Of a stretch of DNA of 39,938 nt, positions 1-8,600 are shown in pieces. Every line of letters starts with the position of its first letter. The first letter of the stretch is position 1. The notes beneath the pieces are model-generated. The model was not told where the DNA came from. It was given only the letters and a program-made list of their open reading frames with translations, and made no database searches. A program made the position numbers and the translations under genes. This stretch comes from an uncultured Acetatifactor sp. (GTDB taxonomy: Bacteria > Bacillota > Clostridia > Lachnospirales > Lachnospiraceae): contig CAJUJN010000037.1 in NCBI GenBank assembly GCA_910586775.1, positions 1 to 39,938 of the forward strand, given 5' to 3'.

Positions 1-35
1 CGGAGCAATTGATTTTTATAATTCTTTAGCATATA

Positions 36-545
36 TCAGTATGCGAAGTATGAGTGATAATCAGCCGCAATTTGGGCACATCTCCCCCAACAGATACAAG
101 GGATATAGTCTATTTTTTTAGATGCTCTACTTACACCAACCAATATATCAGTAATTTCCCGTCTCAGCGGAGTTACGCGATACACTGGCTCTTTGCAAAT
201 AAATCCGTCTAAAAATATTTCATTCCTCCCCTTACAAACCTTATTGTCTTGATTAACAGCCTCTAACTCTGTGGCATGTACAAATAACTTAGTTTTATTT
301 TCGGTTCGTCTATAATCTGAATATACCCGAAGGGATCCTCTTACACGAGCATTCCCACTAATCATCTGCAAATCTAATCCCCTGTCTGATACAACAATAG
401 GAATATGATCCAATGTCCCACTCTTTCTATCTACCGCTAATGTTGTCCTATAGTAATTATATTTAAAAAAACTATGGTCAAACTGAAAATCTGATTCAAT
501 ATTTCCTATCAAAAATACCTGATTATGTTCCGGCAATCGCTCCAT
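36..545 (-). CDS. SSB-like single-stranded DNA-binding protein, C-terminally short
   Basis: This 169-aa protein resembles the two-OB-fold single-stranded DNA-binding proteins common in Lachnospiraceae. The N-terminal half (about 1-95) starts with a NQVFLIG strand. The second half (about 105-165) carries VYRVTPL, REITDILVGVSRA and DYIPCICWGR, which match the conserved end of the second OB fold in that family. Relatives usually continue for several more strands after the CWGR motif. Here the reading frame ends about 12 residues later with an unrelated tail (ADYHSYFAY), so the protein looks shortened by mutation or by a junction. The ribosome binding site is weak (no clear GGAGG before the ATG at 545). 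It lies downstream of and in the same direction as the XRE gene at 655-981. It may be chromosomal or element cargo. The family call is from motif recall only. Confidence 0.6.
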   Translation of the reverse strand: MERLPEHNQVFLIGNIESDFQFDHSFFKYNYYRTTLAVDRKSGTLDHIPIVVSDRGLDLQMISGNARVRGSLRVYSDYRRTENKTKLFVHATELEAVNQDNKVCKGRNEIFLDGFICKEPVYRVTPLRREITDILVGVSRASKKIDYIPCICWGRCAQIAADYHSYFAY

Positions 546-654
546 CGCATTTTAATATTACCATCTAAATTTTATTTTAGACAATAAGCTCCTCATATAA
601 ATTTTTGTTCCATATATGTCCACAGCCTGCATTCATCTATACATTCTATACATT

Positions 655-981
655 CTATTCCTTCAATTCTCTTCTTGCTTCTACTCTTTTCAGCAGTTCA
701 CTAAGATCCTCTTTCGGTAATTGCTCAATGGTACAATAAAACTCAGCTTCTATTTTTGTCCGGGATACAAACAACGGATATTTTATTCGCCCCAGAAAAT
801 AGTCCATTGATATATCATTTATTTCTGCAATTGCTAACAGTTCACTTATTTTAGGAATTCTATCTTCTAATATAATAGATTCTATCCCGCTAAGAGGTAA
901 GCCGCTTCGTTTCGCAACATCTTCCATTGTTAGATCTGAAAGCTCCATATATTCCTTTATCCGGCTGCTGTATACATTCAT
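655..981 (-). CDS. XRE-family helix-turn-helix regulator
   Basis: This is a 108-aa DNA-binding regulator. Residues 7-62 form a Cro/C1-type five-helix HTH: the recognition region includes TMEDVAKRSGLPLSGIES and is followed by IPKISELLAIAEIND and the typical closing DYFLGR. The C-terminal third (KIEAEFYCTIEQLPKEDLSELLKRVEARRE) is predicted helical and charged and could be a dimerisation tail. The start at 981 is chosen from three closely spaced ATGs because it is in frame and sits behind an AAGGGG ribosome binding site. It is divergent from another XRE gene at 1215, with a 233-bp AT-rich shared control region, an arrangement typical of regulatory switches in mobile elements. The target operators are not known. 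Confidence 0.8.
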   Translation of the reverse strand: MNVYSSRIKEYMELSDLTMEDVAKRSGLPLSGIESIILEDRIPKISELLAIAEINDISMDYFLGRIKYPLFVSRTKIEAEFYCTIEQLPKEDLSELLKRVEARRELKE

Positions 982-1214
982 TCATGTTTCCCCTTTATAT
1001 TTGTTGTTCAATAATTAATTCTCTTTTATATACACCTCTTCTCCAGCAATCGTTTCAATTACTTTTTTCCGCCATAGGTTCTTTACTATTAAGCATACCA
1101 TATATTCTATTCATTATCAATTAGTATTCTACTCTTAAGAGAAATTTTTCTACATATAAATGATTTCTTTTCTGTACACTGGTAATAATAAATTACAGCA
1201 AAGGAGGGCCGCAA
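982..1214. promoter_or_regulatory. Divergent control region between two XRE regulators
   Basis: This AT-rich 233-bp intergenic segment separates the divergently transcribed XRE genes. It contains a perfect 10-bp palindrome, CTCTTAAGAG, at 1132-1141, roughly 75 bp before the plus-strand start, which is a candidate operator. Plus-strand -10-like sequences (TAATAAT near 1185) lie just upstream of the AAAGGAGG ribosome binding site of the 1215 gene. No promoter on either strand matches consensus well enough to assign firmly. Confidence 0.4.
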
Positions 1215-1517
1215 ATGGAAATACTGGGTATTGGTGAAAAACTTCGGAGTTTACGCACATGCAAAAAATTATCACTCAAGCAAGTTTCCGAAAGGCTCGG
1301 AATCTCCGTCAGCTCCCTTTCTGCATACGAACTGAATGAAAAGAATCCTTCTTACAAAAATTTATTGAAACTGGCAAGATTATATAATGTTTCCTGTGAT
1401 TACCTCATTGGAAATACAGAACTTCGCACTCTTGATGTCTCTGGACTCACAGACCGCGAAATTAATTCTATTGCTGAAACTATCTCGCTTTTCCGAGAAA
1501 ATAAAATACAAAAATAG
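1215..1517 (+). CDS. XRE-family helix-turn-helix regulator
   Basis: This is a 100-aa Cro/C1-type repressor-like protein. Residues 5-66 show the classic HTH: IGEKLRSLRTCKKLSLKQVS, then SERLGISVSSLSAYE as the turn and recognition helix, then PSYKNLLKLARLYNVS and the closing CDYLIGNT. The remaining 30 residues (LTDREINSIAETISLFRE) are a short helical tail, probably for dimerisation. The start is well supported by AAAGGAGGG 7-10 nt upstream. It faces away from the XRE gene at 655-981, and the two may cross-regulate through the shared intergenic region. It is followed by about 190 nt of AT-rich sequence and then the hairpin cluster at 1709-1859. It could control the neighbouring defence-like genes, but that is inference. 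Confidence 0.85.
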   Translation: MEILGIGEKLRSLRTCKKLSLKQVSERLGISVSSLSAYELNEKNPSYKNLLKLARLYNVSCDYLIGNTELRTLDVSGLTDREINSIAETISLFRENKIQK

Positions 1518-1708
1518 CAGTTCTTCCCTATCTCAAAAACACAAATAGCTATTTTGTGTCCCTTCTTGTACAAGTATTACATCATTTTCATCATATTTCA
1601 TCTTCTTCCACTAATAGCAACCTGCCTTCCTTTTTTTCTCCCTATCAGCCTTACTCTTCCAGATTTTCAGAAATCGCACCATTTTCTTTTATCTCCTCCC
1701 GTTTTGTG

Positions 1709-1859
1709 GCCAGCAATGTTTCAGAATATCCTTTTCGGATATTCTGAAACGCTGGCTGGGGACACCCCAGGCCCCGGCAAAGGACGCAAAGTCTCCGTGA
1801 GCGGAGGCTTGCGCCTTGCGAACATGCCTGCGGCATGGCTTTTACAGGCATAGCCTGTA
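1709..1859. other. GC-rich cluster of consecutive hairpins (structured RNA or palindromic MITE candidate)
   Basis: A GC-rich block lies inside AT-rich intergenic DNA. It begins with a long stem: 1709-1714 pairs with 1751-1756 and, after a 3-nt bulge, 1718-1731 pairs perfectly over 14 bp with 1737-1750 around a TTTTC loop (GAAAA on the minus strand). Next come CTGGGG/CCCCAG (1756-1761 with 1765-1770), CTCCG/CGGAG (1793-1797 with 1802-1806, extendable through GGACGCAAAG/CTTGCGCC with bulges), CATGCC/GGCATG (1823-1828 with 1832-1837) and TACAGGC/GCCTGTA (1843-1849 with 1853-1859). Five stems in 151 nt is far from chance. No known RNA family is recognised. The reading frames across it are short and lack ribosome binding sites. 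Confidence 0.6.
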
Positions 1860-2018
1860 TATATTCCTTAACAAATTATTTTCTCCTATCACATAAATCC
1901 ACACTTCGTCGCAAAGCTCATCGGCATCTATATTACAGTCACATCCACAATCATTGAATCATACCTAATCTTGAACTGCAAACAAGATGATATTCTATTT
2001 TTTGAAATTACGAAAACA

Positions 2019-2049
2019 GGGGATGCCTTGACAGCATTCCCCTTTCTTT
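2019..2049 (-). terminator. Probable bidirectional intrinsic terminator
   Basis: GGGGATGC (2019-2026) and GCATTCCCC (2034-2042) form a stem with one bulged T and a 7-nt loop. It is followed by TTTCTTT on the plus strand and TGTTTTC on the minus strand. It sits just past the stop of the minus-strand DUF262 gene (2068), so terminating that gene is its most likely role. Confidence 0.5.
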
Positions 2050-2067
2050 CCATGGTACAATTTTAAA

Positions 2068-3765
2068 TTAACAGACTTTCCAGATTTTGTTATAGGCTAA
2101 CTTTGCAATTGCCCGTGTTCTTTTATTTATCTTGTCTTTATCCCATTCATTACAGGAACCATAATGTTCAAGGAATTTCTTTACTGTTTCTAATTTAGAA
2201 TTCTTTAACTTCTCTTTTTTATCCGCAAAAGATATACTACCCATATTATGGTTTATTCGTTCTGATAATAAGAGAATGTTTCCCACCTTGCTTGTATCAG
2301 CATCATCTTCCGAGTCATTCATAATGTGCTCCAAATTGCACTCTTTAAAATTACAGACTAGCTCATTTGTCTGTTGTTCAAAAGCTTCAATTTCGCTATG
2401 GATGTAAAACATTCTCCTTCTGTTATTTGAATTAATATATTTCTTATTCTTATTCGAAAAACCAATATTCATAAAAGCATTTTCAAATTCCTCATACTCA
2501 GGATAAAATCTATTTAACTCTATCTTGATGTTATTCAACTCCATTTCGGTGTGTTGCTTGTATACTTCCTGAGATAATTTATGAATTTTTGAATCAATAT
2601 CATTTGAAGAGTTTCGCATAACCAATGTATATGCAAATGAAAAGTTTCTTAAATATGTGCATATATCATTTAACTGTTTCTCCGTATAATATCCTCTGTC
2701 ATAGACATCCATAAGCGACAAAAACAAAGGGCGAAACTGCCTGTGGTTCACTAAAGCAAAAAAACGCACACACTCCGCAATTTTTGAATTAATTGCCTGT
2801 TCTGGTTCATAAAATATAACATATCGCTTACTCGCCTGATATAACTCATCAAGCAGGCTATTTACCTCACTTTTGGGGACATTTGACTTTATTATATGAA
2901 AGATTCCTTCCTCTTTTGATGGTTTGTAGTATCTATAAATTACAAAGTGGGACAGAAATTGTTCCATATTCCCTTTACACTTTTCCATGTTTTCTTCTAT
3001 CTGTGTCCATATATCTTTTGCTCGGTCAATAGTGTATTGTGGCTGCGCATACTTAAATATAAAGTTCTTGAGCAGTTCACTGTCCTCAAGATCCACTCCT
3101 CTGGCATTTAATATTTCAAAAATATCATAGCAGTCTAACTCATCCTCAGATGCAATATGAATGACTTTCATATCTAAGATAATTTCTCTTATTGCAGTCA
3201 GTTCCTCTATGGAATGATAATTTTCCGAAAAATAATCATAATAAAAATGCAGGCAATTTATTACCCTCTTATTTCCTTCACTTTCTTTTTTAATTAATGC
3301 CCTATCCAATAATTCATTTTCTTTTAGATTATCCCTATAAGTACATGCCTGACCCATAATTATTGCAATGTTAGAGATATTCTTATTATCTAATCTCATA
3401 TACTGTGACTTCAGGCCAATATTACCACTTAAATACTGTCTTGTTATGCCATGTTCCTCCTGGCATTCCATTTCATTAAACAATAAACATATTGCTGACA
3501 ACATGATAAACAATGTAGTGATTCTCTGTTGTCCATCAATTATTTCATACGTCGATACATTTTCCTGCAATACAAAGCTTCCCAAAAAATGAGAAATATC
3601 GTCGGAAGAATTCACTTTACACTTTTTAATGTAATCAATGTCTCCAACTAATTCCTTCCACTGCTTTTCTTCCCATACATACTTTCTCTGATTTCTTGGG
3701 ATAGTAAATTGTGCATCTCCAGAAAATATTTTTCTGATCTTCTCCTCGTGTGCATCAAAACTCAT
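2068..3765 (-). CDS. DUF262/DUF1524 protein, GmrSD-like restriction endonuclease
   Basis: This 565-aa protein has the two-domain layout of single-chain GmrSD-type (type IV) restriction enzymes. The N-terminal DUF262 domain shows the IPRNQRKYVW box (22-31) and DGQQR (77-81), the ParB-like nucleotide-binding and hydrolysis signature. The C-terminal DUF1524 region keeps the His-Asn frame of an HNH-type nuclease: EHI with His480 and VGN with Asn496, followed by a Lys/Arg-rich tail. Relatives usually have a Pro two residues after the Ile, and here the sequence is HIMND, so activity should be tested rather than assumed. Family members cleave modified (for example glucosylated or methylated) phage DNA. 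A GGAG sequence lies about 12 nt before the ATG. It appears monocistronic, with a terminator at 2019-2049, in AT-rich accessory DNA beside XRE regulators. Confidence 0.8.
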   Translation of the reverse strand: MSFDAHEEKIRKIFSGDAQFTIPRNQRKYVWEEKQWKELVGDIDYIKKCKVNSSDDISHFLGSFVLQENVSTYEIIDGQQRITTLFIMLSAICLLFNEMECQEEHGITRQYLSGNIGLKSQYMRLDNKNISNIAIIMGQACTYRDNLKENELLDRALIKKESEGNKRVINCLHFYYDYFSENYHSIEELTAIREIILDMKVIHIASEDELDCYDIFEILNARGVDLEDSELLKNFIFKYAQPQYTIDRAKDIWTQIEENMEKCKGNMEQFLSHFVIYRYYKPSKEEGIFHIIKSNVPKSEVNSLLDELYQASKRYVIFYEPEQAINSKIAECVRFFALVNHRQFRPLFLSLMDVYDRGYYTEKQLNDICTYLRNFSFAYTLVMRNSSNDIDSKIHKLSQEVYKQHTEMELNNIKIELNRFYPEYEEFENAFMNIGFSNKNKKYINSNNRRRMFYIHSEIEAFEQQTNELVCNFKECNLEHIMNDSEDDADTSKVGNILLLSERINHNMGSISFADKKEKLKNSKLETVKKFLEHYGSCNEWDKDKINKRTRAIAKLAYNKIWKVC

Positions 3766-3893
3766 CTTTTTAACTCACTCCTAAACAGTATCTATTTGTA
3801 TATCACATTTACCTATATAAAATCATCAGTTGCTCTATATATTAATTATAAGTAAAATCCCATATGAAATCAATTGAATAATCTATATAGGTT

Positions 3894-4226
3894 CTACTTT
3901 CTTATAAACTGCCTGTCCGATTCCGACATTCCATTCCTATCAGACACATACCGCTCCACTTCCATATGCAAATCATACTTTTCCCGAAGCTGCGTTATCT
4001 TCTCCATCATGGGAGAAGCGTGGTGTCTGTCAAGGACATTCTGGTCTTCCCAGCAATCAATTAATAATACCGTTTCCAGATCCGCCATTGGGAAGAAATA
4101 GTCATATTTTATATTCCCTTCCTCCTTGCGGACCGCATCTGCGATCCCACTGTTTTCCATCTCTTCCGCAAACTTTCTGGCATTCCCGTTTATCCCTCTG
4201 TAATAAATATTCACGGCTATACTCAA
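3894..4226 (-). CDS. ABM-domain protein, putative quinol monooxygenase
   Basis: This small (110-aa) dimeric ferredoxin-like-fold protein belongs to the antibiotic biosynthesis monooxygenase (ABM) superfamily. The order fits the family: beta strand SIAVNIYYRG, helix ARKFAEEMENSG, strand KYDYFFPM, ETVLLIDCWED, then the conserved H-H-A/S helix region (DRHHASPMMEKI) and a terminal strand. I place the start at a TTG (4226) because AGATTGGAGGAAAAGCA gives a strong ribosome binding site directly before it. An upstream in-frame ATG at 4253 would overlap the stop of the DUF1349 gene but has no binding site. It is probably co-transcribed with and translationally coupled to the DUF1349 gene. Its substrate is unknown; many relatives have housekeeping or detoxifying roles. 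Confidence 0.7.
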   Translation of the reverse strand: MSIAVNIYYRGINGNARKFAEEMENSGIADAVRKEEGNIKYDYFFPMADLETVLLIDCWEDQNVLDRHHASPMMEKITQLREKYDLHMEVERYVSDRNGMSESDRQFIRK

Positions 4227-4249
4227 TGCTTTTCCTCCAATCTGTAAAA

Positions 4250-5131
4250 TCATCCGTCACTGTCCGGCTGCTGTCCGTCATGGGCCCTCCATTGGCATTC
4301 CATGACCTGCATCTTAGAAAATACTGCCTGAAAGGAGGATTCTTCCGGAGAGCAGGCATAAATGCCGAACCTTATCTTTCCCTTTCCATGGTGCATATGA
4401 CATACTCGCATCTGGCTGAACATCACACCATCTGTTGAGCATTCAATGCAGTAATCATCCTCCCTGCGGCTGAACCGATACCACATTGTTTTAACGGATG
4501 CCCCTATGGTGGTTGTGGCCCAGTCTGAATACCCGTTATTCGTCACTACACTTCCCAGATGCTGGTATTCCTCATTCTCATATTCCACAGAAGCCTTCAG
4601 CCAGTTTTCACTATCCAGGTACATCACGATGCCGCACTGGTCAAACCTGTGATGGCTGTCCGCGAAATCCGTCTTTACCACAAAGCTGAAATAGTTCTCT
4701 TCTGTCTCCATCTGCAGGACAGGGGCATTGTCATTCCGAAAATGATAATACGTTTTCTGCCACAAATCTGTGCCGGGTTCTGTCTGAATTGTGATTTCAT
4801 TTCTGTCAATCGTATAATTAGACGGCTCGTTGACCCAGAACAGCTTTTCCACCCCAAAGCGCATAAATTCTTCTTTTTCCTGTTGTACGGCTCCGCGCTC
4901 CGGTACTTTTTTCAGTTCTGTAATTCCATTGATATCCTCAAAGGATTTCACAAACTGCTCCATAAATCTTTCCACATCCTCCACTTCGGCAGGAATGGAG
5001 ATTATATCCTTGTCTTTTCTCACGCATTCTCCTACAGCCCCACCCTGCAGATACGTTCTCACTTCATAGTCATATCCATTTTCTTTCAGCCACTCTTTTA
5101 CAGTTTCTTCTGCTTTTTTGTTTTTCTCCAT
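4250..5131 (-). CDS. DUF1349 (concanavalin-like beta-sandwich) protein
   Basis: This is a 293-aa protein. Residues from about 93 to 285 match DUF1349, a beta-sandwich related to the C-terminal domain of glycoside hydrolase family 43 enzymes: FWVNEPSNYTI, TDLWQKTYYHFRNDNAP, FSFVVKTDF, FDQCGIVMYLDSENWLKASVEYE, SVVTNNGYSDWATT and KIRFGIYACSPEESSFQAVF. The first 90 residues are an added helical, charged domain (EETVKEWLKENGYDYEV) of unknown role. No signal peptide is visible, so it is probably cytoplasmic. AAGGAG lies 11 nt before the start at 5131. It ends four bases before the alternative start of the ABM gene, forming a two-gene unit. Catalysis is not assured for DUF1349 proteins; carbohydrate binding is the usual guess. 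Confidence 0.8.
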   Translation of the reverse strand: MEKNKKAEETVKEWLKENGYDYEVRTYLQGGAVGECVRKDKDIISIPAEVEDVERFMEQFVKSFEDINGITELKKVPERGAVQQEKEEFMRFGVEKLFWVNEPSNYTIDRNEITIQTEPGTDLWQKTYYHFRNDNAPVLQMETEENYFSFVVKTDFADSHHRFDQCGIVMYLDSENWLKASVEYENEEYQHLGSVVTNNGYSDWATTTIGASVKTMWYRFSRREDDYCIECSTDGVMFSQMRVCHMHHGKGKIRFGIYACSPEESSFQAVFSKMQVMECQWRAHDGQQPDSDG

Positions 5132-5694
5132 GCGTCCGGCACTCCTTCTTCAAAATTTTCTATGCTATTTTATAACTTTCCTTGTATACGAAGCAACAAA
5201 TACAGAAAACATCGCCAATCCGATAATCTTCTCTGCAATCATAAAATAATATGCACCAGGTCTATTTCACAGTAGCCATAGCATATCCATACAAAACCTG
5301 TCATGATAGCTGTACTCAAAACAGAACCTTGGACAACCTCTTAGCGTAGTTTCCACATAGGACATTCAGAAAAATTGGAAAAATCAGCCGCCGTTCCCTC
5401 CCATATGCAGAACAGGCCGCCTATAACAGAATCAATGGCAATATCAACCTTTTCGTCTTCTAGGCATATTTTTGCGGTACTCCGCCATGGAAAATCCCTG
5501 AATGCCCTTATCATCTACTCTGCACATCCTCCATAGAATCTTCGACCTTTGTCATTAGCCCCACTTTCTGCAACAATCAAAATTTCATCTACTGCACCTG
5601 CTTCTCTTTTTCCACCCTAAAGCCACAGGAACGTCTGTTTCAGAATCAGCATAAACAAATTCTGCTTACTCCTAAAAACAAAGCTATCATTCTA
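5132..5694 (-). other. Intergenic region with decayed coding fragments
   Basis: No intact gene is supported here. On the minus strand there are short frames that read like protein remnants. One is a 57-codon ATG frame at 5341-5514 containing DIAIDSVIGGLFCIWEG. Another is a hydrophobic tail ending at 5165 that contains EKIIGLAMFSVFVASY. They are in different frames and interrupted by stops, and none has a good ribosome binding site, so the stretch is probably one or more eroded genes. It also holds whatever promoter drives the DUF1349/ABM pair, which I cannot place. Confidence 0.35.
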
Positions 5695-8600
5695 TTACTG
5701 TTTCTCAGATTTCTTCTTTACATATCCAGTAATATGTTTCTCATACTTATCTTGAAATGTGATAGGATCTGTGCCAACTTTTTCTTCCGTTATATCACAG
5801 GATGATAAAAACTCCATCTCCACCAACCTATGGCATAATGCTTCATTGTATTCGGTCTTATGCAAGCTATATTTGTGTCTTGTTCTGGATGAGAACTGTC
5901 CATATACACCGCCCAATTCCCCAAATTTCTCTGCTATTTCATCCAAACTAAATACTTTCATTTGAACATACAAGAATTGACACTTGTCCTGCTCGTCAAG
6001 CACCTGCCATATTGCTTCTACATATTCTTTTGGCAATATAAAATTTAAATCTTTTGCTAACAGCGCAAATTCCTTATCTACATCCGTTGGTTCAACAATG
6101 TTTAACACCTTCAGCAGATTTTCCTTGTTAAGAATTTTAAGTTCTATGATACCTTTTATATCAGTCAAATCTATATTGCATTGCTCCATACACGCAAGAA
6201 AAGCAGAAACATTTTCACAAATAAACTCTGTCCCTAAACTCCTGGAAATATCCTTTATCTCCAGCAATTTCTCTGGAGTAAACTTGAAATAGCGATTTTG
6301 AATCAATATTTTTAATTTATTTTCTGAAAACTCACTAAGTTTATTTGTAAATTCGTCTATCCTGCAATTTACAATTAGCTTCTCAAAACTTATATCCGAT
6401 AAATCTGCGGTTATCAGTTCCTTAACAATTTCATCTGTAGTCCCTTCACCCGCATCGCTTCTTAATATTGCATCTATGTTTTCGTCAAAATATCGCAAAA
6501 GGGCTTCGGTTAGCCCAAACAATGCATGATAGTCCAAATAGTTATCCCATGATGCATCCGTTCTATTGTTTTGCAGAAGACAATCCCATATTTCCTGTTT
6601 GTCTTTGTCCTCAAAATCCTTTAAGCAATCCGTCAATTTATTCCAATATGCCAAATGCTCCTTTTCAATTACTTTAATACACAGCGCTGTATCTTCTTCG
6701 AATATTCTTTGCAGGATGGCATCTACAGATTCCTTCTCTTCCTCGGTATTGGATTCTTCACCGATAATAAAGACACGGACATATTCCTGAAACTCATCAT
6801 GCACATATTCTAACAAAGATTCATTATTTAATTCGCAAAGCCACTGGTAATTGCATTGAAACAACTTATCATCGCTGTCCCCATCTCCCAATGCCTTACA
6901 TAACGCTTCCATTATGGAATGATTCAACTCAATATACCTTTTTCTTATGATATCATCAATTATATCTTTCTCCAAGCCAGCCATATTAAGCTTATAAAAT
7001 TTTATGTCTAATTCATCTATGACCTGCTTTATTTTGTCCCAGGGAACACCGGCCAGTTCATGCAGGATATTCTCCTGATCTTCAAAATACTCTTTTACCA
7101 CACCCTTACTATAGATTCCCTTCTCCTCATCTTCACATCCTCCATTGTTGTTTTTTATATCGGATACGTCACACGAATTAATCATCAATTTAAAGTATTG
7201 ATTCTTCTTTTCTACCGACAATTGTTCATCGCACATAAATTCTGCCCAGACAAAATGACTGGCATGACATACTAACCGAATAAATTGTTCTATATTTATT
7301 CCTCTGTCAATATAAGCCTTAATAAACCTTAAGCTTACCTTTGACTGGTTAACCAGTTGTTTTATAAAAGCCTGTTGTTTATCACTATTGTTCCCATGAC
7401 CTATCAAATAATCTGCCAAATCATAATTCAATGCTTCAACCTGCCCAAATTCGTAGTCATACAAGCGGTCTATTACATTGGCGCAATGCTTTATAGAAAA
7501 CGAAAAATCATTCTCGCCTTTAAAGTCTCTAATCCATAAAATAAAATTTAACTCTTCTTTCGTAATGCTTCCAGGATGGAAATAATTTATATAATCTGCG
7601 TAATTCTCGTTAATGTAGCCATGGCGAAGCATGAACATCAAAAGATTATTGGCCCATACATTTTCGGGTAAAATATCTTCTGCCGCATGGCTCTCAAGCA
7701 GCTGCTGCACTGTCTTTGCTCTAAGTGCTAAAATTTCTTTATCAAGTTGTTCTATTTCCTTTTTTGCATCTTCTGCAGGTTTGTTATAAAATTTTAAATG
7801 TCTATCATATCTTGTAAATAACTCTTTCATTTGTTCAGTCAAATCTTGAATATCTGCAAAAACTTTATTTTCTCTATCACTGTAACTACCAGGATCTATT
7901 GGAAAATAATATACCCAAATCCTCCCTTTTCGTATCTTTTCAAAATCAAAAGAAGCCTCCAACATCTGATTATAGTTAAACATACTATTTGAAACTTTAA
8001 TTTCAGAAACAATACCTCTGTTTTCCATCAATTCAGATAATATCAAAATCTTGATTTCTTTGATTGATTTTGCGATATCTTGTCGTAACCGGATTATCTC
8101 TGTTTCAAGGTTTGCCTTTTCGTCATTCAGCTTTTCCTGCATCTTTTTACAAGCCTCTGCTTTATACCGAAACGCATCCTTCACATCTCCGGCTTCTGAT
8201 TCCAGCAAAGCAAAATCCTTAGGACATATATTTTTATATATCATAAGAGCCAGCATATTTTCGTCATTTAAAGACACATCCTGGCTTTCCTTTATTGTCT
8301 TCTTATAAATCCAAAATTCATTGACAATGCTAATCAGAATGCGCATATCGCCAATATACGGCGAAACCAGCGTCACAAATTTTTGTGAAACATCATGTTC
8401 CGGGTACTCTTTATCATCTTTTCTTTCCTCGCCCATTCCAAGCAGGTTACGCATTACCTCGCCGGAATTGGTGGAATTGATGACAGGAATAACCGGTATC
8501 AAAAAATCAAAAAACTTTGTACGCTCTGTCTCCTCCTGAAAAAGATCATCCCTCACAGCGTATACAAAGGTGATTTTTCCTCTTTTCTTTATCACATCAT

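Noticed and set aside
637..654. Tandem CTATACATT x2
   Set aside because: Only two copies of a 9-mer in AT-rich DNA; no CRISPR or iteron pattern.
1776..1815. GGCAAA and GGACGCAAAG resembling parts of a c-di-GMP-I (GEMM) riboswitch
   Set aside because: The two boxes are directly adjacent with no intervening stem-loop, and the second stem and its tetraloop receptor are missing; no gene follows in the right position.
1554..1853. Overlapping short frames on both strands across the hairpin cluster
   Set aside because: There is no ribosome binding site or recognisable protein; the palindromes explain the absence of stops.
4559..5275. Plus-strand frame of 238 codons
   Set aside because: It is antisense to the well-supported DUF1349 gene, rich in Phe/Ser/His as shadow frames are, and lacks a ribosome binding site.
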